A DNA stretch of 64,000 nt from Aurelia coerulea (lineage: Eukaryota > Cnidaria > Scyphozoa > Semaeostomeae > Ulmaridae), in NCBI GenBank assembly GCA_039566865.1, contig CM076943.1:39378663-39442662 (forward strand), in the 5' to 3' direction. The translations under genes and the position numbers were made by a program. This document shows positions 42,501 to 54,500 of the stretch, in pieces (within the stretch, counting starts at the first letter, position 1; every line of letters begins with the position of its first letter). Below the pieces are notes generated by a model that ran no database searches, was not told the origin of the DNA, and saw only the letters and a program-made list of their open reading frames with translations.

Positions 42501-45500
42501 TGTCAATTACATTTTTCGGATAACCACTTTCCAGGAAGAATTTGCACATTTCTTTTGCTTTATCTGCAAAGTCTGGCTTGTTGGAGCAAAGTCTCTTGAG
42601 GCGTAGTAGTTGTGAGAAAGGAATTGAGTGTTTACATTTGACAGGATGCGAGGATGAATACGAGAGATAACGATGAGCGTCAGTCTCTTTATAGTGGACA
42701 GATGTGGAGATGATATTGTCTTTGATTGATAGTGTGATGTCGAGGAATGGTATGGATGTTTGCGTGATCTCTACTGTGAATTTGAGAGCTGGATGGAAAT
42801 TGGATACGAAATTAATGAAAGCTTCAAGTTGTTCACGTGGAAGGGAAGTGGCGCCAATGATGTCATCTATGTACCGTTTAATGAGGTGAGGAAATGGACC
42901 TTGGTATTGTTGTGAAATGAGGTGTTCTTGGTATCCAACAAACAAACAGGCATAGCTTGGGCCTAGTTTACTGCCCATAGCTACCCCACCAACCTGTACG
43001 TAAAACTGTTGATCGAAAGAGAAGCCATTGGTGGTAAGAACCAACTCAGCAAGGCGAAGCAAGGTAGATGTAGGAGGATCCTTGATTGTGCGTTGTTCAA
43101 GAAAATGTTTGAGAGCATGGAGACCATCGACATTCGGAATGACAGTGTACAAAGACTTGACATCCATGGTAAAGAGATAGCGATTATCACCAGTGAAACG
43201 AAATTGATCAAAGATGCGAAGAGCATCAGATGAATCTTTGACAAATGTAGGCAATGAGTGGACGATGGGTGTCAGAATGGAGTCAAGAAATGTAGCGATT
43301 TGTGAGGATGGACATGAAACAGCAGATACGATGGGTCTTCCTGGAATGGATGGCTTATGAATTTTAGGAAGCATGTAAAAGACAGGTGTTCTAGGATGAT
43401 TAGAGAAGAGTTGATCAGCATTATCGGGTAAATGTTCCTTTCTAATTTCTTCTTTAACAGCATTGATTATTACTTTATTGAACTCCTTGGTTGGATCTCG
43501 TGCCTTTTTTATGTAGAACTCCTCATTATTCTCAAGCTGTGATAGACCTTCTTCACTTTCATTGCTATTCGAAGAAAGATACATGATCTGAACGATAGAC
43601 TTTTTGTATTTCTCAAGGACGTTAAGCAATCGAAATTTGACAGGCTGATTACTCCTGCCCGTCCAAATCATAACTACCATCCCGCCGCTGATACCACCAC
43701 TGGTTGCATTGTACGTAAGATTCCAAACGAGTTGCCGCTCTCTCGTGATGAACTTTCAGTTCTAAACAAAGGACTTAAATTCATTCCAGTGAAGAAAACA
43801 ATCGACAAGTTTCAAACACTACACGATACAGAGACATTCTTCCGCCGTTTACGTCTCAAGGCTTTTTTCCATAACAAAATTCAAGATTCACAATCAGATG
43901 ATGACCGTTCTGCGACAGAAACACTGATTGACAACCTTTTTGCAACAAGATCGAAATGGACTCCTCCACAAGGTCTGCACAATTCCTTAGATTACTACAT
44001 AGAGAAATGTCGCCATGAAATCTCTTTGATAAATTACAGCAAAAGGATCCAAACAAGTAACCTCACTGGAGCTGAGATTGATGCCATGAATAACTTGAAG
44101 TCTCGCGAGGATATCGTTATAAAACCAGCAGACAAAGGAGGACGTGTTGTTGTTTGGAATAGGGATCGCTACGTCGAAGAAGGTCTATCACAGCTTGAGA
44201 ATAATGAGGAGTTCTACATAAAAAAGGCACGAGATCCAACCAAGGAGTTCAATAAAGTAATAATCAATGCTGTTAAAGAAGAAATTGGAAAGGAACATTT
44301 ACCCGATAATGCTGATCAACTCTTCTCTAATCATCCTAGAACACCTGTCTTTTACATGCTTCCTAAAATTCATAAGCCATCCATTCCAGGAAGACCCATC
44401 GTATCTGCTGTTTCATGTCCATCCTCACAAATCGCTACATTTCTTGACTCCATTCTGACACCCATCGTCCACTCATTGCCTACATTTGTCAAAGATTCAT
44501 CTGATGCTCTTCGCATCTTTGATCAATTTCGTTTCACTGGTGATAATCGCTATCTCTTTACCATGGATGTCAAGTCTTTGTACACTGTCATTCCGAATGT
44601 CGATGGTCTCCATGCTCTCAAACACTTTCTTGAACAACGCACAATCAAGGATCCTCCTACATCTACCTTGCTTCGCCTTGCTGAGTTGGTTCTTACCACC
44701 AATGGCTTCTCTTTCGATCAACAGTTTTACGTACAGGTTGGTGGGGTAGCTATGGGCAGTAAACTAGGCCCAAGCTATGCCTGTTTGTTTGTTGGATACC
44801 AAGAACACCTCATTTCACAACAATACCAAGGTCCATTTCCTCACCTCATTAAACGGTACATAGATGACATCATTGGCGCCACTTCCCTTCCACGTGAACA
44901 ACTTGAAGCTTTCATTAATTTCGTATCCAATTTCCATCCAGCTCTCAAATTCACAGTAGAGATCACGCAAACATCCATACCATTCCTCGACATCACACTA
45001 TCAATCAAAGACAATATCATCTCCACATCTGTCCACTATAAAGAGACTGACGCTCATCGTTATCTCTCGTATTCATCCTCGCATCCTGTCAAATGTAAAC
45101 ACTCAATTCCTTTCTCACAACTACTACGCCTCAAGAGACTTTGCTCCAACAAGCCAGACTTTGCAGATAAAGCAAAAGAAATGTGCAAATTCTTCCTGGA
45201 AAGTGGTTATCCGAAAAATGTAATTGACAACGCACTTGAACGCATATCAAGAATTTCACGGCAGCAAGCCCTACAAGTCAAACGTAACGAAACCAGTGAA
45301 GACAGGATCCCACTAACTCTTACCTATCACCCTCTATCAATGCCTATCAAGAGGATCATTTACCAGAATTTTGACATCCTGCAGACGAGCAAGGACACAA
45401 AGGCCATTTTTGCAAAACCACCATTGATGGCATTTCGCCGTGATTCCAACTTAAGAGACATTTTGGTTCGTTCAAAATTAAAGAAAAAAAAAGAAAACCC

Positions 45501-48500
45501 TGGTACCTACCCTTGTAGACATCCACCATGCCGTACCTGCAACCATGTTTTTCAAACCCCTGTAATTCAAAATCTTGGCAACTCTTTCACTGTTCACAAA
45601 CGCTTTACTTGTTCTTCTACATGCCTAATCTATGCCATTAAATGCAGCAAGTGTGAAATCTTATATATTGGGGAAACCTGCCGACAATTAAATGAAAGAT
45701 TTGGAGAGCATATGAGGAACGTTGAGCACAAGCTTCACGAGGATGAAAGAAAGAAGGACCAAGGCGACATTAACGTCTCGCAACACTTTAATTCGGCAGG
45801 ACATTCCATTCATGATATGAACATTCTTGGACTGTTGGATGCCCCCATAGACTCGCGAAAAAGAAAGACACTCGAGAAAAGAATAATTTTTAAACTGGAC
45901 ACACGTGTTCCGAAAGGACTTAACAAGCAATTTTCCTTTTTATGATTGTATTTCCTCTTGCTCCTGAGCGTTCCATTTTCGCTCGTCTAATTCTTCCGTT
46001 ACTTGCTCGATCCTAGCGTTCTATTAAACATTCTTTCTTTTTCTATAATCTTCGCTTCTACTAAGTTCCTTTACTACTGACGAAGGGCACGGCCCGATAC
46101 GTTTAGTTTCGTTTTTCTATGGCGATAGAAGTTTAATTTTTGATGAGTAATCAGTTATTTTTGCTATTGTTTATTTTTGTCGCTGCTGTATGTTAGTCGT
46201 AAAGCAAGAATTCTACCATCAAATATTCCCAAGTTGGACGTTCTTCAAAACCTATCAATATTGCGATCATGTTATCGTGTACTTACAGCTAATAACATAG
46301 GTATCAAATCTTTAGAATGACTGCACTTATGGTTACTGTTTCCATTGTTTTATTTTATGGCTTTAGGAACTTCAATTACTTTGCTATCACTTTTCATTGG
46401 AGATGTTTGATGTGTTCCTTATTTTAGAAATTATAGCGCTTCTCTTTGTTTTAAACGATCCATAAAAACTTTTGAAGGTATTGAAATCATTGTAAATTCT
46501 GAAAGGGGAGAGGAAAAGTGGTCCAACCTTATAGAGAACCATAGTTTATCAAGGTCTAACATATAGCGCAAAACAGAAATCTGTAGCTTTTCTGGTTGAT
46601 GATTTAGTTTTTTGCCTCGAAATTGGATCAAACACAAATGACACCGTAATTCTGAAAATAATCAAGATGTAAAAAACATTTAATGCACGATGATAGCAAA
46701 ATACATGCAGTTCCTTTAAGTCCTTAAAGGACAGATACAGTGAAGGTGAAGGTGAAGGCGAAGGCGAAGGCGAAGGCGAAGGCGAAGGCGAAGGCGAAGG
46801 CGAAGGCGAAGGCGAAGGCGAAGGCGAAGGCGAAGGCGAAGGCGAAGGCGAAGGCGAAGGCGAAGGCGAAGGTGAAGGTGAAGGCGAAGGCGAAGGCGAA
46901 GGTGAAGGTGAAGGTGAAGTTTGGTTTGAGCGCTAAGCCCTTGGATCGCTGAAGTAGAGCAGACCTAATCGATTCCACAACCTCTTGTTATGACGCTCAA
47001 GTCGTGGGGCTCTGCCGGGTGTTGAACCCTGTACTCCTGGCTGTTCTAGCTGCAAGGTCAGAGGATTTCACCACTGCGCCACAACACCTTCAATAAACCA
47101 TCTAAGCAATCATTTTTTATGATTAGGCGCTTATTCTGCGGCTCATAAAATGTGGCCATCTCCCTTTCAGAGAACCTGCTGTGATCTACCCATCACCAGA
47201 GAGGCCACAAGAAGAAGAAGAGCAGGTTCCAAGTCGAGGTGATTTTGCCAAAAATGTACTTTACTTCCCCGTTTATAAATATATCTACCGAGTGGACTAA
47301 AATGAAATTCACATCTTTGAAAATTCGTTGTGCAGAGAATGATATTATTATTATCAAGTTATTTACAGTAGCAAACTGATTAAAACCAGCTATTTACAAT
47401 ACTACGAATTAATTAAAGTAAAATATGGGATTCTCACTAATACCTTTTCTTAACAAATGGGACATATTGGAATGAATCAGGTTTGGCTGATGCCCATAAG
47501 GCTGAAGTATTTTTGGTGATTTTTCTCTTGTTTTTTCTGAGCATTGGAAATTATGTAGATGAAGCCTACTTTACAGAAACTCTGAAACTTCGAAATGCGT
47601 GAAAAGAGGCCTAAAACCCTCAACCAAAAAGTATAGACAATCTCTTCACTCAAACGCATTCCGTTCCCCTCAAGAGTTAAGAATGAAATCTTTATAAAAG
47701 CACTGACGAATATGATCTGATTCTTTTGTAAAAATTGCTATTTAGGCCTTTAGGGGAATGAAACGTTTCAGCACGTTGCTCTTAATGACGAGATTACTTA
47801 TCTCTTTTAACCCATTTCCAAGTAAAGGAATTTTCTCAGATCCGGTTTTACCTACATTTACAGGGTGTCCCCAAAAACTGTGTCTTCTAGATGAGCTGTA
47901 GCTTTAATTGCCTCCATTTTTACACTGTTGCACAAGTCAGGCTTCAGCTTTGAGTGTGAGACCTTGTTTTGAGTCAATCTGACAAGTGATTTCTTCAAAA
48001 ACAGCGCTTTCTTTGTTCTCCAAAAATTCCGAAATCAATCAATACTACAAGATTAGCTCCTATTGTGGTTTTTGAACATTTTCTGCAGGTTCGAAAGGGC
48101 TAACTCTATTTTTATTGATACCATAATGACAGTGTTCAATTGTTAAATGTAGAAAAAATGCCAATGCAACGCTAGAACCCTGTCTTTCAAAATTGACGTC
48201 AATTTGACATTTTTGGAGGACAAAGAAATTATGTTGTTTTGGTAACAGCTACTTATGTTGCCTTTCCTGCGCCACAAATCAGCAACCACTACTTGTACAA
48301 TACACCTTTTAGCTATTCTGAAAAGAATCAGAATCGAACAACATTTTGCTCATTTTCTAGAATTTTCGAGTTTGCACAATGGTGATAGAAGCTCCAACGC
48401 CACTCGAGCGAACATTGGGTGTATAAATGTACAGAAATCCAGGCTCTTTTGTAGAATAGCTAAAAGGTGTATTGGCTTAGACAAACTCTAAGTTGAAGCC

Positions 48501-51500
48501 TATCCTATTCAATTGTATCAAAAACAGGACATTAAAACGTACAGGGGCACAATTTTTTGGACACCCTCTATAATTCATCGACATTCTATATTGTCTTTTA
48601 GCATCTTCTAGAGCTTCATCACATCGCTCATCCAGATCAAGTCGTTCGACATCTTCTGCGGACTCCTCGCGATCCGGGAGCATCAAATCTGATGGCAAAG
48701 AATGGAATGAAAGTCCTACAAAATCTCCTTCTCTCAAAGTCAGGTCCTCGCGCAGCTCTCGTAGTAATAGTAGCAGTAGCAGCAGTTCGGGAAAATCGTC
48801 GAAAAGCAATTCACCTGTGATTACGCCTGAAGGGACCCCCCGAGGAACCCCGCGGAGTACCACCCCTGTGAACGAAACTCCTGAAGATCAAGTTACCCCG
48901 GAATTGGAAGAAAATATCAAAACTATGCTGGAAGATTTTAAAAAGACGATGGAAGAGAAATACTTGAAGAAGATCGACGATCTGGATCAAGAGAAACAAC
49001 GACTTGAAATTTTGCATGATAATCTTTTGAAGCAACAAGAAGACCAACGCAATAATCAAACATCTATTGAAGAGCAGCAGAAAAAATTGCAAGAAAAACA
49101 TCAAGATTTATTGCAAAGACAATTAGATCAACAGCATGAAAATCAGAAACGATTGATCGAAGATCAGAATAAACTGCATCAACAGCAAGAGGAGTTACTG
49201 CGGAGACAGAAAAATCAACACGATCAGTTATTACAATCACAGTTGAATCAATCGAGATCACTTAATCTACAGTACTTGCAACTTGTGAATAAGAAGCCAA
49301 CGAGTGTCAAAGATCAGCAAATGGAGACTGAAAGAAATGGCAAAGACCAAGAGACAGAAACAATGTCGAATAATGAAGATAAACATACGGAGACTGATAG
49401 GAGTGAATCAAGAGAGTCGCAAACATCACCGATGCCGTCTAGAAAGAATTCAGTAAAAGATGAAGATGGTGATGCAGAGAATGGTGAACTGAAGGATCCT
49501 GATAAAGATGACGAGGAAATGTGAGTAACTTTGAATTACTTGATATACAGTAAAAGCGCGCATTAGTGAACCTGTGAATTTATTGACAGGCCGAAATAGC
49601 TCGCATACATCTATACAGTGGTTCTTATATCTAAGGTGCTTGGTTAGCTGAGTATCGGCCTGGAGATTCTTAATCTACAGTTTCTGTTATTCAAATTTTT
49701 ATTGTGCCGGATGAGTCGGAAAAAGCCCCCACTTTCAAATATTCATAGCACCAAGACTACTTCACGGATTTATATGATTCAAGTTTAGTTGGAAGCTGAG
49801 AGACCAACATGTTTTTGTATTTTTCTCGCGTTTTTCTGACCACTGAAAATAGAGGTAAATTCGGCTTAAAGGGACAATTGGACGCAATACGCGGGCAACA
49901 GATTCTGCGTGGAACAATCCCATTTTTGTAGGCCTAAATACCAAAACGTTAATATTACCTCTCTGTTCGTTGTAATTTCGACGAAATTGATTGAGCAATA
50001 AATCCAGTAGTGCTCGAGAAGGTTCTATTCACCTTTAGGTTTCACCAAGCATCATAAATCTGACTCAAAACCCGTGTTATTAGATGGGTTTCTTGTCCAC
50101 TTCCACTTGGTGAAGTTTTCAATTTTCAATCGCTTGACTATCCGGCAGAATTAGATTCATTCCAGTTCAATAAGTACTCTTGATGCTATATATATTCAAG
50201 TGTTGGAATTTTGTTCGGTATACTTGATAGAAACCTGGAATGAGTGGCCGAGCGGCTTAAACGGTTTCCAAACTCCGGATGGGTGACCTCTCGGGGGCCT
50301 GACCTCGCAACTCACTTCGCCGTATTTCGGAAGGGACGTTAAACTAGTGCTCCCATGCCTGGATGCAGCATGCATAATGGGCCTAAATTAGCTTTACATA
50401 GCTAGAAATCCTTTCAGCCCACTTAAAATAAATTTCTGAAAAGAACCTACTAAAATTAGTGCGGGTGCAGACCTTGAACAAAATAAATTCTGGCTGAAAG
50501 AAAAATAGTTGTAAAACTGGAAGACGAATATTTTGGTTGCATTTCGGTCATTTTTACCATTTTTCCAAAAATAAAAGCGTGTGGAAAAGAAATGACAATT
50601 TTTGAAAAGCTAGTTACTTACAAACTTGTTTCTGATACTTGGTACATACTTCTTTCAGAGATCTAAGGATCATCACCAGATATGAAGTAACAAGAATGTC
50701 TTGAATTAAAATGAATTCGCTAAAACGTCATTCTTTCAAGTGTCTTTTAACAGATTTCTTGGACATACAAAACTGCTCATGCAGGCTTCAAAATATGCTA
50801 GAGTGAATGCATGATCGAAAGCTTTCTCAGTTTCAAGCTAACATGAATACAGACTAAGAGCATAGGTTCCAAATCTTTCCAAATCTTTACGTCGGTGTAA
50901 AAATGTTGGTGTAAAATTCTAGGACCTATTTCTTTTGATTGCATGGCTTGAAAGAGACTTTAGCTACGTATCTATGTTTCTACCGTTAAACTCTCCAGAA
51001 ATCTTGAATATTTTCGAAATTACAGCTTATCTTATGTTTCAACTTGTTTGCGAATGTGACGTGATCAAATTTCTAATCTCTAAACCAGAAAAGTGAAAGA
51101 CTTGCTTGATACTATATTGTAGACATCCATAAATTATGGTTTTCTTGAAGACTATTTCATGCCTCGTCAAAAAGTTTAGAAACTACGATGGTGTTAAGTT
51201 TTTTTCAAAAAATGTCTTTACTCTTTACTCTAAAAGAAAAAAACACACCATAATTCTGAAAATATTGAAGATTTAGGAAAATTCCAACGATAGATTTATA
51301 GCAAATAGCTAAAATTTCGTTGAAGGCATTCAGTTGAAAGAAGTAGGTCATCTAATTTTTCACCAACGATTTGGAAGCTATCCTCATCCGGAGATATATA
51401 CGAATTAATAAAGGTCGCCAATTAATTATGGGGAATGACAAAAAATTTCAATTACTCAAGCCTTCCATGCCAACTTATCCTTAGTGAGTTGTCTTTTTCG

Positions 51501-54500
51501 ATAAAGGTCCCTAAGATTCATGAGAGTTTTTCTGCTGCTGTAAGAATGCTGGGAATGGAGATATGGAACCGAGTTAGACAACAGAATGGAATCAATCGAC
51601 AAAACAATATTATTTTCCTCTTTCAGAGAAGAGAAGCCAGAAGAAATAGCTCCAGAGTTGAAGATGTTCATAGGCGATGAATCGGAAGCTGTTTTGATCA
51701 CTAAAGGAGACCACGGACTTCTTGTTTGTATGTTGTTGTTGTTTTTTTGTCATTTCTCTTCAGCAGCATCTTCGGGAGTCTTAGTGTATGGACAGTTTGA
51801 TAGGGCTTGTCTTCATACTTTGAAGATAAAACATCCTAAAACGTGCTGTAAATGTATGACATGTGTCTTAACGTGGAGTTACAAGAATTGAATACCTTCG
51901 CCGGCCTTTTTCATTCGTTCTGATGCGAACGAGATGCATGAAATTTGAAAGCCTTCCCTTTTTGGATTTTTGATCTTCTCCATGTGTCAAGTCATCTAAG
52001 GGTCTCTGGTCTCAGCTGTCATGCAGATTTTATCGTTAAAGCTCGGCTAATTTTCAGTGGATTTGCAAGTTTCTGGTGTCTTATATTAATTTAAAATCCT
52101 GGGAACAGGATTATTTTACCAAGGTATCCCTAGCGCAGATGGTTCAGTGGTAGCACGCTTAACTACTAATCAGAGAGTTAGTGGTTTGAATCCCCGCCCT
52201 CCCAAGCCTGCTACGTAGAGTGAGGAGAGTCGCCAGCTCTCTGTACTTCCAGTTTGAAGGAATCACGAGGTGTCTTCACATCTAGGGGAAGGACCAGGCC
52301 GCTGCTTAGCACAGTGATCCAGAATGGCAAAATAAGGTAATAAATGCCGAAAAATGAAAGTTCTCAAAATCAATCACGCTGCAGCTCATTTGAAAGAACA
52401 ATGATTGGCAGTCAAAATAAAAAAGGAATTATTAAAATCGGACCTATGAGAGCCAAGAAACAGACTTTTAAAGTTTCAAGAAATCACAAGTTTACGAATT
52501 TCATATCGAGTAGACAATTAACACTTGATTTAGGCTAGCTTCAAAATTCAATTTCTCTGCTCAAACAGCTCCGATTCTTGAAATTATTTTTTTATTTTGA
52601 TTGTATACATCTCAGCATTACGTGTCTTTCATTTCATCGAAAACGAGTGGAAAATCTTTTGCGAATTTTGTGAATTACTACAAGTACCATATTTGAGGAT
52701 AAAAACCGATATTTAGGTAGAAACAGTTAAAAATCTAAAAGACGGGGTCAAACGGTGTCTTAGCAAAAAATATTACAATTAACTAGAACATGTTTCGAGT
52801 GTGTGTGCCAAAGGTTACCTTTGGGAACCTCCTGCAAAAAATTCTATGACCGTTTTAGAATGTGTGGTCATTTCTTGAAATGACATGTGGTCGTTACTGA
52901 AACCAGTGATGTTTCACATTAACTGAATTGATATTTTAGATAACGCCCTAAACTCATCTCAAATTAAATACAAGTCATGCAGCTGAATTCTAGAAACTAG
53001 GATGAATTGAAGAAACTAAAAATCAAAATACATTAACGTATAGTGAATTGAAGAACCAGGAACTCTACTCTTTGTGACATCTGATTTCAATACTGCATCA
53101 AATCATATCGAATTCATTTCAGAGGCATAACATTCTTTCTTATCACAGTTATAAATACAAAGACTTCTCTAATGCTTCTTCTTGAGTTTTAGTATCGTAA
53201 TTCTTCTCATTGACTTTTGCCGTAGTTTGTAGAATGTGGCTCGCTTTTGCTACATTCTGGGCAGATTTTATGAGCATTCTGACAAAACGTCATGGATGTC
53301 ATGTTGCACAAACTTTTGTCTTGGTCTGAATCCTGGTTCAATCTGGAAGCTGTGAACATGTTTGTTCCAGGCGTTAGGACTGCTTTCAAACCATACATCT
53401 ATCGGATAGTCTTTTAAGAATTCAAGCAGCTCCCAGTTATGGGCAAGCATCTGGTGTATATAGTAAGGAGATCTATTCTCTTCCGAGTAGAAATGTATTG
53501 CTAAGTGCAGCATCATATCATAGGTGAAAAGCTTCAGTCTATCAACGTTGCCAGTCTTAGTGGTGTGTGTAGTCTCGGAAACTGCGAGGCAAACGCCTAA
53601 GTGGCACCACGGAATCACAAAATTTGCCCTGTCCTCATAACTATCAAATCAATCAGATCAATAACCATTTGTTCTCGTTCTGAAGAAAGTACGGCCAAAA
53701 TCAGTCAACTACAACTATGACATTACAGCTCAAGAGGAAGCATTAGGTCTGGTCTGACAATGATAAGAAAGAACGTGGTGCTTTGGAATTGAATTTGACA
53801 TGATTGATACAGTGTCGGGTGCAGACGTCTTAAAGAGTAGAGTTCCTGGTTCTTCAGTCCACTATACGTTAATGTATTTTGATTTTTAGTTTCTTCAATT
53901 CATCCTAGTAGTTTTAAGAATTCAGCTGCATGACTTATATTTAATTTGAGATGAGTTTAGGGCGTTATCTAGAATATCAATTCAGTTAATGTAAACCAAT
54001 TCTGGTTTCAGTAACGACCACATGTCATTTTCAAGAAATGACCACACATTCTAAAACGGCCATAGAATTTTTTGCAGAAGGTTCCCAAAGATAACTGTTG
54101 GCACACGCACTCGAAACATGTTCTAGTTAATTGTAATATTTTTTGCTAAGACACCGTTTGACCCCGTCTTTTAGATTTTCAACTGTTTATACCAAAATAT
54201 CGGTTTTTATCCTCAAATATGGTACTTGTAGTAATTTGCAAAATTCGCAAAATTTTCCACTCGTTTTCGATGAAATGAAAGACACGTAATGCTGAGATTT
54301 ATACAATCAAAATAAAAAAACAATTTTAAGAATCGGAGATTTTTGAGCAGAGAAATTGAATTTTGAAGCTAACCTAAATCAAGTGTTAATTGTCTACTCG
54401 ATATGAAATTCATAAACTTGTGATTTCTTGAAACTTTAAAAATCTGTTTCTTGGCTCCCATAGGTCCGATTTTAATAATTAATTTTTTATTTTGACTGCC

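Larger units (their letters stand above)
41529..46165. mobile_element. head-to-head pair of Penelope-like elements
   Basis: Two nearly identical copies face away from each other, with shared arms at about 41557-43554 and 44176-46165. The spacer 43555-44175 belongs only to the right copy. ATTGTTTATTTTT occurs on both sides (41516-41528 and 46166-46178) and is a likely 13-bp target duplication, so the pair probably inserted as one unit. It lies in the intron between exons 16 and 17. Confidence 0.85.

Noticed and set aside
43856..45930. Several small frames antisense or out of frame to the Penelope-like ORFs, repeated in both arms
   Set aside because: They are shadows. They occur twice only because the arms are copies.
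46724..46978. Open frames on both strands giving Lys-Ala and Ala-Phe repeats
   Set aside because: They are by-products of the GAAGGC hexamer tail of a SINE.
48477..49261. Antisense frames rich in Leu/Arg and Phe/Leu
   Set aside because: They are the opposite strand of the Arg/Ser and coiled-coil exon 18.
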